Source of the DNA: an uncultured Blautia sp.
GTDB taxonomy: Bacteria > Bacillota > Clostridia > Lachnospirales > Lachnospiraceae
Reading direction: 5' to 3'
NCBI GenBank assembly: GCA_934437695.1
Contig: CAKSAW010000065.1
Span: forward strand, 1-6,162
Length of the DNA stretch: 6,162 nt
The stretch's first letter is position 1; each line of letters begins with the position of its first letter. Shown piece after piece: positions 1 through 5,733 of the stretch. The position numbers were made by a program, and so were the translations under genes. The notes beneath the pieces are model-generated. The model was given only the letters and a program-made list of their open reading frames with translations, did no database searches and was not told the origin of the DNA.

Positions 1-76
1 GATTCTTTCTTGTGTTATAAAAAAATATTAGTTCTAAAAACGTAGTCTTTCTGCATATATTTTTAGTACCTGATAA

Positions 77-125
77 GTTATTGTTCACTGTTACTGAGAA
101 CGGAGTGAACAGTGACTCTGATAAC
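77..125. repeat. Imperfect inverted repeat / hairpin in leader
   Basis: TCACTGTT (85-92) pairs perfectly with AACAGTGA (108-115). After a small internal mismatch region the stem resumes with GTTAT (77-81) against ATAAC (121-125). A second register is possible, GTTCACT (83-89) with AGTGAAC (104-110), because the arms contain overlapping copies of the same short word. It lies about 80 bases upstream of the small membrane protein gene, so it may sit in that gene's leader RNA. No T-run follows, so it is not a typical intrinsic terminator. It could be one copy of a dispersed palindromic repeat, but only one copy is in the window. Confidence 0.5.
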
Positions 126-206
126 CGTGGGAAGTGCGCAGTCTTAACGGTGGACAGGCCATTTGAGATCAGTAAACAGATAGAATGCAGAACAGGAGGC
201 GTTTTT

Positions 207-440
207 ATGAGGAGTGTTATAAAGAGTGCTATAAAGATTCTGAAAACCTATCTTCATCTGCTTGTGGCAGTTGTTACCTGCTTTGTAATGGAGTTTGTAA
301 AAGAAGCAGATTCTAAAAAGGACAAAACAGTTCTCCGGCCTGCTGATAAAAAGAATAGCAGAAAAAATAAAATCATATACTGGGATGAACCGAGGATTCA
401 GAACAGGATAAATAAAGCTGTATATTTTAATACAGGGTGA
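207..440 (+). CDS. Small single-pass membrane protein, unknown function (77 aa)
   Basis: I do not recognise this protein. The ATG at 207 is chosen because AGGAGG (194-199) lies seven bases upstream. The frame stays open back to a TTG at 81, but that extension has no ribosome binding site and runs through the leader hairpin. The product has a short basic N-terminus (MRSVIKSAIKILK), one hydrophobic segment at about residues 14-31 (TYLHLLVAVVTCFVMEFV), and a highly charged, Lys/Arg-rich tail of about 45 residues ending in NTG. This suggests a small membrane-anchored protein; which side the tail faces is uncertain. It lies upstream of spoIID on the same strand, separated by two hairpins, so a sporulation link is only positional. 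The strong ribosome binding site and coherent membrane topology argue for a real gene. Confidence 0.6.
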   Translation: MRSVIKSAIKILKTYLHLLVAVVTCFVMEFVKEADSKKDKTVLRPADKKNSRKNKIIYWDEPRIQNRINKAVYFNTG

Positions 441-461
441 AGAGCCCTGTATTAAAATATA
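421..461. terminator. Perfect 17-bp hairpin spanning the stop codon of the 77-aa gene
   Basis: The arms 421-437 and 445-461 are exact reverse complements (17 of 17), with a seven-base loop TGAAGAG that contains the TGA stop at 438-440. The loop-proximal part is GC-containing (ACAGGG/CCCTGT) and the base of the stem is A/T only. In RNA this would be a very stable hairpin at the end of the reading frame. It is called a terminator because of its position, but the downstream side reads ATTAAAATATA and then GC-containing sequence, without the usual U-run. It may instead be an mRNA-stabilising 3' end or a bidirectional structure. Confidence 0.5.
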
Positions 462-501
462 GCAGTCCTCTTAAATACCATTATTTACGAGGATTGCTAT
501 A
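458..501. repeat. Second hairpin, 13-bp stem with one G-T pair
   Basis: TATAGCAGTCCTC (458-470) pairs with GAGGATTGCTATA (489-501), with one G-T wobble and an 18-base A/T-rich loop. It shares bases 458-461 with the preceding perfect hairpin, so the two stems cannot both be complete in one RNA. The sequence after it (GTATGTCTATTGTTT) is moderately T-rich, so this hairpin may be the functional terminator between the small gene and spoIID. From here to 621 I see AT-rich DNA with no further gene; it presumably holds the spoIID promoter, which I could not assign with confidence. Confidence 0.4.
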
Positions 502-621
502 GTATGTCTATTGTTTATATGAGTAAATATTGTACATATAGATAAATGTATCAGTATATACTAAAAATGAAGAAGGTTATGATAAGTCTATATCATGACC
601 GCTCATTTCGGATGGTCTTAT

Positions 622-1464
622 ATGAGAAAAGCTCTTTTTCCCGGAACAACGGGAATCTTTTGTCTATTTTTTATTCCCTATGTGATTACAGTTATTTTTA
701 ATGGTGCAGGAAATACATTGATTAATAAAAAATTTGATATGGAGATGCTTCTTCCAATTATCACATCATCTCAGATTGGGGAAAAATATGAATTGGAAAC
801 AATAAAAGCGCAGACAATCATTGCAAGATCAAATTTTTACAGGATATTGAGAGAAGAGAAGAATCTTAGAAAGACTTTACAGCAGATTACAGAGGAGATG
901 AAAGAGAAATCTCTGTATTGTGTGATTCTGCAGGATAAATATGAAGAAGCAGTATCTGAAACAGAGGGAAAGGTTATTATCTGGAATCAGGAATTAAAAC
1001 TGGTTCCATATCATGAGATCAGTAGCGGGCAGACGAGAGATGGAAAAGAAGTTTTCCACAATGAGGAGGATTCTTATCTCAGATCAGTACACAGCGCTGT
1101 GGATAAAGAATCGAAAGACTTTCTCAACAGTGTATATATAAGCAAGAATATACTTCCTGGAGAGCTTGAAATAAAATCGAGAGACAGTGCCGGTTATATT
1201 ACAGAACTTCTGGCAGATGGAAAGGTATTGGAAGGTGAAGCTTTCAGAAAAGGAATGGGACTTACTTCTGCAAATTTTACAATTCAGGAGATTGGAAATA
1301 AGATACGGTTTTTATGCAAAGGAAAAGGTCATGGAATGGGTTTTTCACAATATGGAGGGAATGAGATGGCAAAGGATTCTGAAACGGATGAAGAAATACT
1401 GAAATATTATTTTCCGGAAATGGATATTGTGGATGTAAAAAGCATACAGGAGGAAGATTTTTAA
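622..1464 (+). CDS. spoIID: SpoIID-like stage II sporulation protein (catalytic Glu replaced by Gln)
   Basis: SpoIID is a membrane-anchored lytic transglycosylase that trims denuded glycan strands with SpoIIP and SpoIIM during engulfment. From the ATG at 622 the protein has 280 residues. It has an N-terminal membrane anchor (about residues 7-28), the family block ELETIKAQTIIARSN (57-71), SSGQTRDGKEVF (134-145), a GLTSANFTI block, and the hallmark GKGHGMGFSQYGG (234-246). It is shorter than the roughly 340-residue Bacillus protein. Aligned on the KAQ motif, the catalytic Glu of Bacillus (E in ASEMPA) falls on Gln51 (codon CAG at 772-774), in SSQIGEKYELE. The start at 622 has a weak GGATGG six bases upstream and begins just before the anchor; an in-frame ATG at 595 would add nine residues, but its nearest AGAAGG is 18 bases away. 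The spoIIQ-like gene follows after 82 bases, probably in one operon. Family assignment is firm; catalytic activity is doubtful. Confidence 0.88.
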   Translation: MRKALFPGTTGIFCLFFIPYVITVIFNGAGNTLINKKFDMEMLLPIITSSQIGEKYELETIKAQTIIARSNFYRILREEKNLRKTLQQITEEMKEKSLYCVILQDKYEEAVSETEGKVIIWNQELKLVPYHEISSGQTRDGKEVFHNEEDSYLRSVHSAVDKESKDFLNSVYISKNILPGELEIKSRDSAGYITELLADGKVLEGEAFRKGMGLTSANFTIQEIGNKIRFLCKGKGHGMGFSQYGGNEMAKDSETDEEILKYYFPEMDIVDVKSIQEEDF

Positions 1465-1546
1465 AACGATCTTATAAAATATTGAATAGATGTGGATATT
1501 CTGGACACCCTATAGATATGAAGATGAAAATAGAGGTGAAAGGAAT

Positions 1547-2389
1547 ATGATGAATAACAGAGTTACACGAATTATTGCCAATTCTGTTGGATTGGCTGCT
1601 GTAGCAGCATTGGGAATTACAGTTTATCAGTTAGGTACATCTCCGGTCAAAGAGAACACATCTGAAGAAAAGACAGAAAACGTAAGTCAAAGTGCTCAGG
1701 ACAGGGATGAACAACTGACAGAAGATGAGGAAGATCTTAATGATACACAGGTGACATCTCAGACCGGAAGTATGAATGGGGAAATATCCCAGAATGATGT
1801 GGATAACAGTGAATCTCATAATACAGCAGATGTGGATAGCAGAAATAATACAGAAAGTGTTCAGCAGACGGAAGATGCCTCAGTAACATTTGAAGATGCT
1901 CAGGATGGATCAGATACTGAGACAGATGAAATAACAGATGTTTCGGCGTCTGCATATAATCTTCCGGCGGTAAATTTTTCGGAAGATACATTAATGGAGT
2001 GGCCGGTGAACGGAAATATTCTTCTTGATTACAGCATGGATCAGACAACATATTTTCCAACACTTGATCAGTATAAATTGAGTCCTGCTATTGCAGTTGG
2101 TGCAGTAGAGGGTGCCCCGGTAGTAGCGGCAGTGAATGGGACAGTTTATTCCATAGAGCAGGATGCACAGACTGGCACAACTCTTACAATGGAGCTTGGA
2201 AATGGATATCAGGCGGTCTACGGGCAGCTTACAGATCTAACCGTTTCAGAAGGTGATACTGTCAAAAAAGGAACAACTATAGGATATATTTCCCAGCCCA
2301 CGAAATATTACAGTACAGAAGGAAGCAACCTGTATTTTGAAATGAAAAAAGATGGAGAACCGATAGATCCAATTGAATACCTTCCGTAA
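1547..2389 (+). CDS. spoIIQ: SpoIIQ-like LytM/M23-fold protein lacking zinc ligands
   Basis: SpoIIQ sits in the forespore membrane and binds SpoIIIAH across the intermembrane space, forming the engulfment channel. The ATG at 1547 is chosen for GAGGTGAAAGGA (1533-1544) just upstream; the frame is open from an ATG at 1490, which has no good site. The 280-residue product has a membrane anchor (about 8-29), a long acidic Ser/Thr/Asn/Gln-rich linker (about 32-135) and a C-terminal M23 fold (about 150-280) marked by GAPVVAAVNGTV, LGNGYQAVYGQL, VKKGTTIGYI and NLYFEMKKDGEPIDP. M23 peptidases need HxxxD, a His in the VYAHL-like strand and HLH; here these read SPAIAVGA, VYGQL and NLY, so no ligand remains. 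Enzymatic activity is therefore not expected, which fits a structural SpoIIQ role. The order spoIID-spoIIQ resembles that in Clostridioides difficile. The name rests on the anchor, fold and neighbour; a different degenerate M23 protein is possible. Confidence 0.8.
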   Translation: MMNNRVTRIIANSVGLAAVAALGITVYQLGTSPVKENTSEEKTENVSQSAQDRDEQLTEDEEDLNDTQVTSQTGSMNGEISQNDVDNSESHNTADVDSRNNTESVQQTEDASVTFEDAQDGSDTETDEITDVSASAYNLPAVNFSEDTLMEWPVNGNILLDYSMDQTTYFPTLDQYKLSPAIAVGAVEGAPVVAAVNGTVYSIEQDAQTGTTLTMELGNGYQAVYGQLTDLTVSEGDTVKKGTTIGYISQPTKYYSTEGSNLYFEMKKDGEPIDPIEYLP

Positions 2390-2412
2390 TAAAATAGTGA
2401 TAGTAATACATG

Positions 2413-2450
2413 ATGCGCGCCATATATTTATGACGCGCATGTTATTGTTT
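2413..2450 (+). terminator. Probable intrinsic terminator after spoIIQ
   Basis: ATGCGCG (2413-2419) pairs with CGCGCAT (2434-2440) around a 14-base A/T-rich loop, followed at once by GTTATTGTTT. The GC-rich stem stands out from its AT-rich surroundings and lies 24 bases after the spoIIQ stop. The T-run is interrupted and the loop is long, so efficiency is uncertain. It separates the sporulation pair from the sucrose locus. Confidence 0.6.
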
Positions 2451-2470
2451 ACTGGCAGACGTTTTGGTAT

Positions 2471-2500
2471 TTGCAACAAAAAGGATATGTGTAGTATAAT
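2471..2500 (+). promoter_or_regulatory. Vegetative (sigma-A type) promoter of the lacI-family gene
   Basis: TTGCAA (2471-2476) and a perfect TATAAT (2495-2500) are separated by 18 bases. Transcription would begin near 2507, giving a leader of about 30 bases that carries the AGAGGAG ribosome binding site (2522-2528) before the ATG at 2537. I see no copy of the TGAGAACGATT operator word in this promoter, so autoregulation through that site is not indicated. Confidence 0.65.
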
Positions 2501-2536
2501 ATAGAAAATTTGTAACTGAAAAGAGGAGCTTTTTGC

Positions 2537-3538
2537 ATGAATATTAATGAGATAGCGAAACTGGCAGGAGTCTCCAGAGCTACAGTATCCAGGTATCTGA
2601 ACAAGGGTTATGTCAGTGAAGAGAAAAAAAGAATCATTCGTCAGGTTATTGAAGAAACCGGATATCAGCCTTCTTCACAGGCACAGATGCTGCGGACAAA
2701 GAAGACAAAACTGGTTGGTGTGATCCTGCCCAAGATAGATTCCAATACGATCAGCCGGGAGGTTGCAGGAATCAGTGATATACTTACAAAAAAAGGATAT
2801 CAGCTTATACTGGCAAATACAAATAACAGTATTGAGGAAGAACTTAAATATCTTTCATTGTTCAGAGATAATCAGGTTGATGGAGTTATTTTTATTGCAA
2901 CAATATTGACAAATCAGCACAGAAAGATGATAAAAGAATATAAGGTTCCTATCGTGCTGCTTGGACAGCATCTGGAGGGATATCCATGCATTTTTCAGGA
3001 TGATCATAAGGCTGCCATAAGTCTTACTGAACAGATGATAAAGACCGGAAAGAAGTTTGGTTATATTACAGTTACAGATAAAGATGAGGCAGTGGGCAGG
3101 CTGCGAAGATCAGGCGTAGAGGAAATTCTTAAAAAGAATCAGATAACCTTAGACAGTGAATGTGTGAAGTGTGGGAATTTTACTTTAGAGTCAGGATATA
3201 AAAAAACAAAGGAGCTTTTTACAGAGCATCCGGATATAGATACTTTGATCTGTGCGACGGATACAATGGCTGTTGGAGCTGTGAACTGGCTGAAAGAGAA
3301 TGGATATCAGATTCCGGACCAGGTTCAGGTTGCCGGAATGGGAGACAGTTCTCTGGGAAAAATAATCGAGCCGAAACTTACCACTGTGCATTTCTTTTAT
3401 AAAACAAGTGGGATGGAATCAGCAAAAATGCTGGTGGATCTGATGGAATCTAAGGAAACAACATTAGTACATAAAGAAATAAAAATGGGCTGTAAGGTGG
3501 TACTTAGAGAGTCTCATAGAAGTAATTCGTGCCTGTAA
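2537..3538 (+). CDS. scrR: LacI/GalR-family sucrose operon repressor (ScrR-like)
   Basis: This is a DNA-binding repressor expected to control the sucrose genes downstream. The 333-residue length is normal for the family. The N-terminal helix-turn-helix is clear (MNINEIAKLAGVSRATVSRY, residues 1-20). The hinge follows (SSQAQMLRTKKTKLVGVI, 46-63), keeping the conserved Leu52 that inserts at the central CG of operators, but with Gln50 where many members have Arg. The remainder is a periplasmic-binding-protein-like effector domain, with CATDTMAVGAVNWLKENGY and IPDQVQVAGMGDS typical of its C-terminal half. The start at 2537 has AGAGGAG eight bases upstream. The sucrose assignment comes mainly from the neighbouring sucrose permease and hydrolase. 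The effector is not visible from sequence; fructose, sucrose or sucrose 6-phosphate are possibilities by analogy with other ScrR proteins. Confidence 0.87.
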   Translation: MNINEIAKLAGVSRATVSRYLNKGYVSEEKKRIIRQVIEETGYQPSSQAQMLRTKKTKLVGVILPKIDSNTISREVAGISDILTKKGYQLILANTNNSIEEELKYLSLFRDNQVDGVIFIATILTNQHRKMIKEYKVPIVLLGQHLEGYPCIFQDDHKAAISLTEQMIKTGKKFGYITVTDKDEAVGRLRRSGVEEILKKNQITLDSECVKCGNFTLESGYKKTKELFTEHPDIDTLICATDTMAVGAVNWLKENGYQIPDQVQVAGMGDSSLGKIIEPKLTTVHFFYKTSGMESAKMLVDLMESKETTLVHKEIKMGCKVVLRESHRSNSCL

Positions 3539-3626
3539 TCGGATATAATATATAAAAATAAGGTTCAATTTTTGTGATATGTTACATGTTTACAAATAAA
3601 AATTTTATGAATATAATAAAAACAGG

Positions 3627-3646
3627 TATGAGAACGATTCCATAAG
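3627..3646. promoter_or_regulatory. Candidate repressor operator O1
   Basis: TATGAGAACGATTCCATAAG is a CG-centred LacI-family type site. It matches the site at 3761-3780 at 18 of 20 positions. It lies upstream of the predicted scrA promoter and 88 bases downstream of the repressor stop. Within it, TGAGAACGATTCCA differs from the cre consensus TGWNANCGNTNWCA at one position. The likely ligand is the adjacent repressor. Confidence 0.6.
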
Positions 3647-3677
3647 ATGAACATAAATTTATGATACATATATCTCT

Positions 3678-3705
3678 TTGCAATAAGAGAAATAGAAAAT
3701 ATAAA
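3678..3705 (+). promoter_or_regulatory. Candidate promoter of the scrA-scrB operon
   Basis: TTGCAA (3678-3683) and TATAAA (3700-3705) are separated by 16 bases. The predicted start near 3712 would leave a leader of about 80 bases. The -35 element lies inside a short inverted repeat (TCTCTT 3673-3678 with AAGAGA 3685-3690). The whole intergenic stretch 3539-3792 is very AT-rich, so other -10-like words occur; a weaker pair, TTAACT (3729) and TACATT (3753), is an alternative that would place the downstream operator at or next to the start site. I saw no terminator-antiterminator structure of the SacT/SacY kind in the leader, so control appears to be by repression. Confidence 0.4.
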
Positions 3706-3760
3706 AGTATATAAACAGATAAAAACTATTAACTGTATCGAGTGAAAAAGTGTACATTTA

Positions 3761-3780
3761 TATGAGAACGATTACACAAG
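3761..3780. promoter_or_regulatory. Candidate repressor operator O2, also a cre-like site
   Basis: TATGAGAACGATTACACAAG repeats O1 at 18 of 20 positions. It directly abuts the AGGGAGGG ribosome binding site (3781-3788) of scrA, so a protein bound here would block elongation or initiation. TGAGAACGATTACA fits every defined position of the cre consensus TGWNANCGNTNWCA, so CcpA could also bind. The duplication and the neighbouring repressor gene make a local operator the first choice. Confidence 0.65.
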
Positions 3781-3792
3781 AGGGAGGGTATT

Positions 3793-5733
3793 ATGGATTA
3801 CAGAAAGACAGCTCAGGAAATATATGACCATATCGGAAAAAAAGAAAACATTATTTCTGCAGCTCATTGTGCCACACGTCTTCGATTGGTTATCGCTGAT
3901 AATTCGAAGGCAGATAAAGAATATGTTGAGAACATTGAAGGTGTTAAAGGTGTTTTCTTTGCACAGGGACAGATGCAGATTATTCTGGGAACAGGTGTGG
4001 TTAATAAAGTATATGATGAGTTCATTCAGATCGCAGGTGTTTCTGAGAGCAGTAAAGAGGATCTGAAAAAGGTTGCTGCTTCCAGAGCAAATCCTGTACA
4101 GAGACTGATAAAAACTCTTGGAGACATTTTTGTGCCAATCATTCCGGCAATTGTTGCAAGTGGTTTCCTGATGGGAATCATGGAAGCTCTGAATTTCATG
4201 GTAAACAATGGATTTCTGAATATTGATACCAGCGGTTCTATTTATACATTTGCACAGCTTTTTAGTAACACAGCATATACATTTCTGCCAATCCTGATCG
4301 CATACAGTGGTGCAAAAGTATTTGGTGCAAACCCGTATCTGGGTGCAGTTATTGGTATGATCATGATTCATCCAAACCTGCAGAATGCATGGACTGTTGC
4401 GACAGAAGGTGTTCAGACAACTCAGAAAGTATGGTTTGGACTTTATTCTATTGATATGATTGGATATCAGGGACATGTTATCCCTGTCATTATTGCGGTA
4501 TGGGTACTTGCACAGATTGAAAAAAGGCTTCACAAAGTTGTACCGGCAATGTTTGATCTGTTTGTCACTCCGCTTGTAAGTGTGTTTATAACCGGATATC
4601 TGACATTATCTATTATAGGACCAATCTTTGTTGCTATTGAGAATGGACTCATTAATGGTATCCAGTGGCTGATCGCACTGCCATTCGGCATTGGGAGTTT
4701 TGTTATGGGTGCGTTTTACGCACCGACTGTTGTTGCAGGTGTTCATCATATGTACACGATCATTGACCTTGGACAGATTTCCAAGCTTGGGGTAACCTAC
4801 TGGCTGCCGCTTGCATCAGCAGCAAATATTGCACAGGGTGGTGCTGCGCTTGCAGTTGCACTGAAAACAAAGGATCAGAAGATTAAATCCATGGCTGTTC
4901 CGTCTGCATTGAGTGCATGTATGGGAATTACAGAGCCTGCGATCTTTGGTGTAAACCTTCGCTTTGGAAAACCATTTGTGATGGGGTGCGTGGGTGGTGC
5001 AGTTGGCGCTCTGTTTGCATCTGTCACAGGACTGGGAGCTACAGGAACCGGCGTGACAGGTATTTTCGGAATTCTGCTCTGTCTGAACAATCCGGTATAT
5101 TATATTCTGATGTTTATAATTGCATTTGGTGCAGCGTTTGTATTGACATGGGTCTTTGGCTATAAGGATGCTACAGCGGAAAACAAAACGCTGAAGAGTG
5201 AATCAATTGAAGAAACACACAATATTGAAAATAAAGAAAGTGTAGCAGAAGAAACTGTAAAATATCCTGAGAATGATAATAATAATGTACTCTACAGTGT
5301 GCTGGAAGGAAATGCGATCAGACTTTCACAGGTGGATGATGCTACATTTGCATCTGAAGTGCTTGGAAAGGGTATAGCAGTGATTCCTTTTAAAGGGGAA
5401 GTTGTTGCTCCGTGTGATGCAACGGTTGAAACTGTCTTTGATACAAAGCATGCAGTTGGTCTGAGTACGGAAGATGGTATGGAACTTCTGATCCATATTG
5501 GAATCAATACAGTAGAACTGAATGGGAAATATTACACATCACATGTGAAAAATGGTGACAGGGTAAAGAAAGGACAGCCTCTGATATCTTTTGATATATG
5601 TAAGATTAAAGATGCAGGATATGATATTACTACTCCACTTATTGTAACAAATTCAGATGATTATAAAGATGTGAAAATTTTGCTGGAAGGTGCTGTAACA
5701 CCTGCAGATAAAGTGTTGGAGATTGTGAAATGA
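3793..5733 (+). CDS. scrA: Sucrose-specific PTS permease, EIIBCA fusion
   Basis: This membrane permease imports sucrose and phosphorylates it to sucrose 6-phosphate with phosphate from HPr. The 646 residues contain three domains. IIB (about 1-80) has phospho-accepting Cys26 in ISAAHCATRLRL and the sucrose-type GVKGVFFAQGQMQIILGTG. The multi-spanning IIC (about 100-455) has NPYLGAVIGMIMIHPNLQNA, IDMIGYQGHVIPVI and GITEPAIFGVNLRFG (378-392). A Glu/Asn/Lys-rich linker (about 457-497) leads to a IIA-Glc-type domain (about 500-646) with His553 (KHAVGL) and the expected phosphorylation site His568 (LLIHIGINTVELNGK). The GYQGHVIP and VWFGLYSIDM blocks point to the sucrose branch rather than beta-glucosides. 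With IIA attached it resembles streptococcal ScrA, unlike Bacillus SacP, which lacks IIA. The start at 3793 has GGAGG five bases upstream, and expression probably depends on the two operators. Confidence 0.93.
   Translation: MDYRKTAQEIYDHIGKKENIISAAHCATRLRLVIADNSKADKEYVENIEGVKGVFFAQGQMQIILGTGVVNKVYDEFIQIAGVSESSKEDLKKVAASRANPVQRLIKTLGDIFVPIIPAIVASGFLMGIMEALNFMVNNGFLNIDTSGSIYTFAQLFSNTAYTFLPILIAYSGAKVFGANPYLGAVIGMIMIHPNLQNAWTVATEGVQTTQKVWFGLYSIDMIGYQGHVIPVIIAVWVLAQIEKRLHKVVPAMFDLFVTPLVSVFITGYLTLSIIGPIFVAIENGLINGIQWLIALPFGIGSFVMGAFYAPTVVAGVHHMYTIIDLGQISKLGVTYWLPLASAANIAQGGAALAVALKTKDQKIKSMAVPSALSACMGITEPAIFGVNLRFGKPFVMGCVGGAVGALFASVTGLGATGTGVTGIFGILLCLNNPVYYILMFIIAFGAAFVLTWVFGYKDATAENKTLKSESIEETHNIENKESVAEETVKYPENDNNNVLYSVLEGNAIRLSQVDDATFASEVLGKGIAVIPFKGEVVAPCDATVETVFDTKHAVGLSTEDGMELLIHIGINTVELNGKYYTSHVKNGDRVKKGQPLISFDICKIKDAGYDITTPLIVTNSDDYKDVKILLEGAVTPADKVLEIVK

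Noticed and set aside
81..206. N-terminal extension of the small membrane protein from a TTG at 81
   Set aside because: No ribosome binding site precedes the TTG and the extension covers the hairpin, whereas the ATG at 207 has a consensus AGGAGG at ideal spacing.
513..543. Possible sigma-E promoter before spoIID (GTTTATAT, 14 bases, CATATAGAT)
   Set aside because: The -10 resembles CATACAAT only partly and the -35 match is weak. In such AT-rich DNA this is not distinguishable from chance, although a sporulation promoter is expected here.
1465..1546. Possible sigma-F promoter in the spoIID-spoIIQ gap (GAATA then GGACACCCT)
   Set aside because: Both boxes match poorly and the spacing is short. 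spoIIQ may simply be cotranscribed with spoIID.
1737..2063. Minus-strand open frame of 108 codons inside spoIIQ
   Set aside because: It lies opposite the low-complexity acidic linker of spoIIQ. Repetitive codon use there removes stops on the other strand, and no ribosome binding site or motif supports it.
3539..3626. Possible intrinsic terminator after the repressor gene
   Set aside because: The stretch is AT-rich with T- and A-runs, but I found no convincing GC-containing stem before a T-run. Readthrough into scrA cannot be excluded.
3772..4533. Long minus-strand open frame (253 codons) opposite the 5' third of scrA
   Set aside because: It is antisense to a firmly identified PTS gene, its translation is rich in Cys, His and Asn without any family motif, and its length reflects codon bias in scrA.
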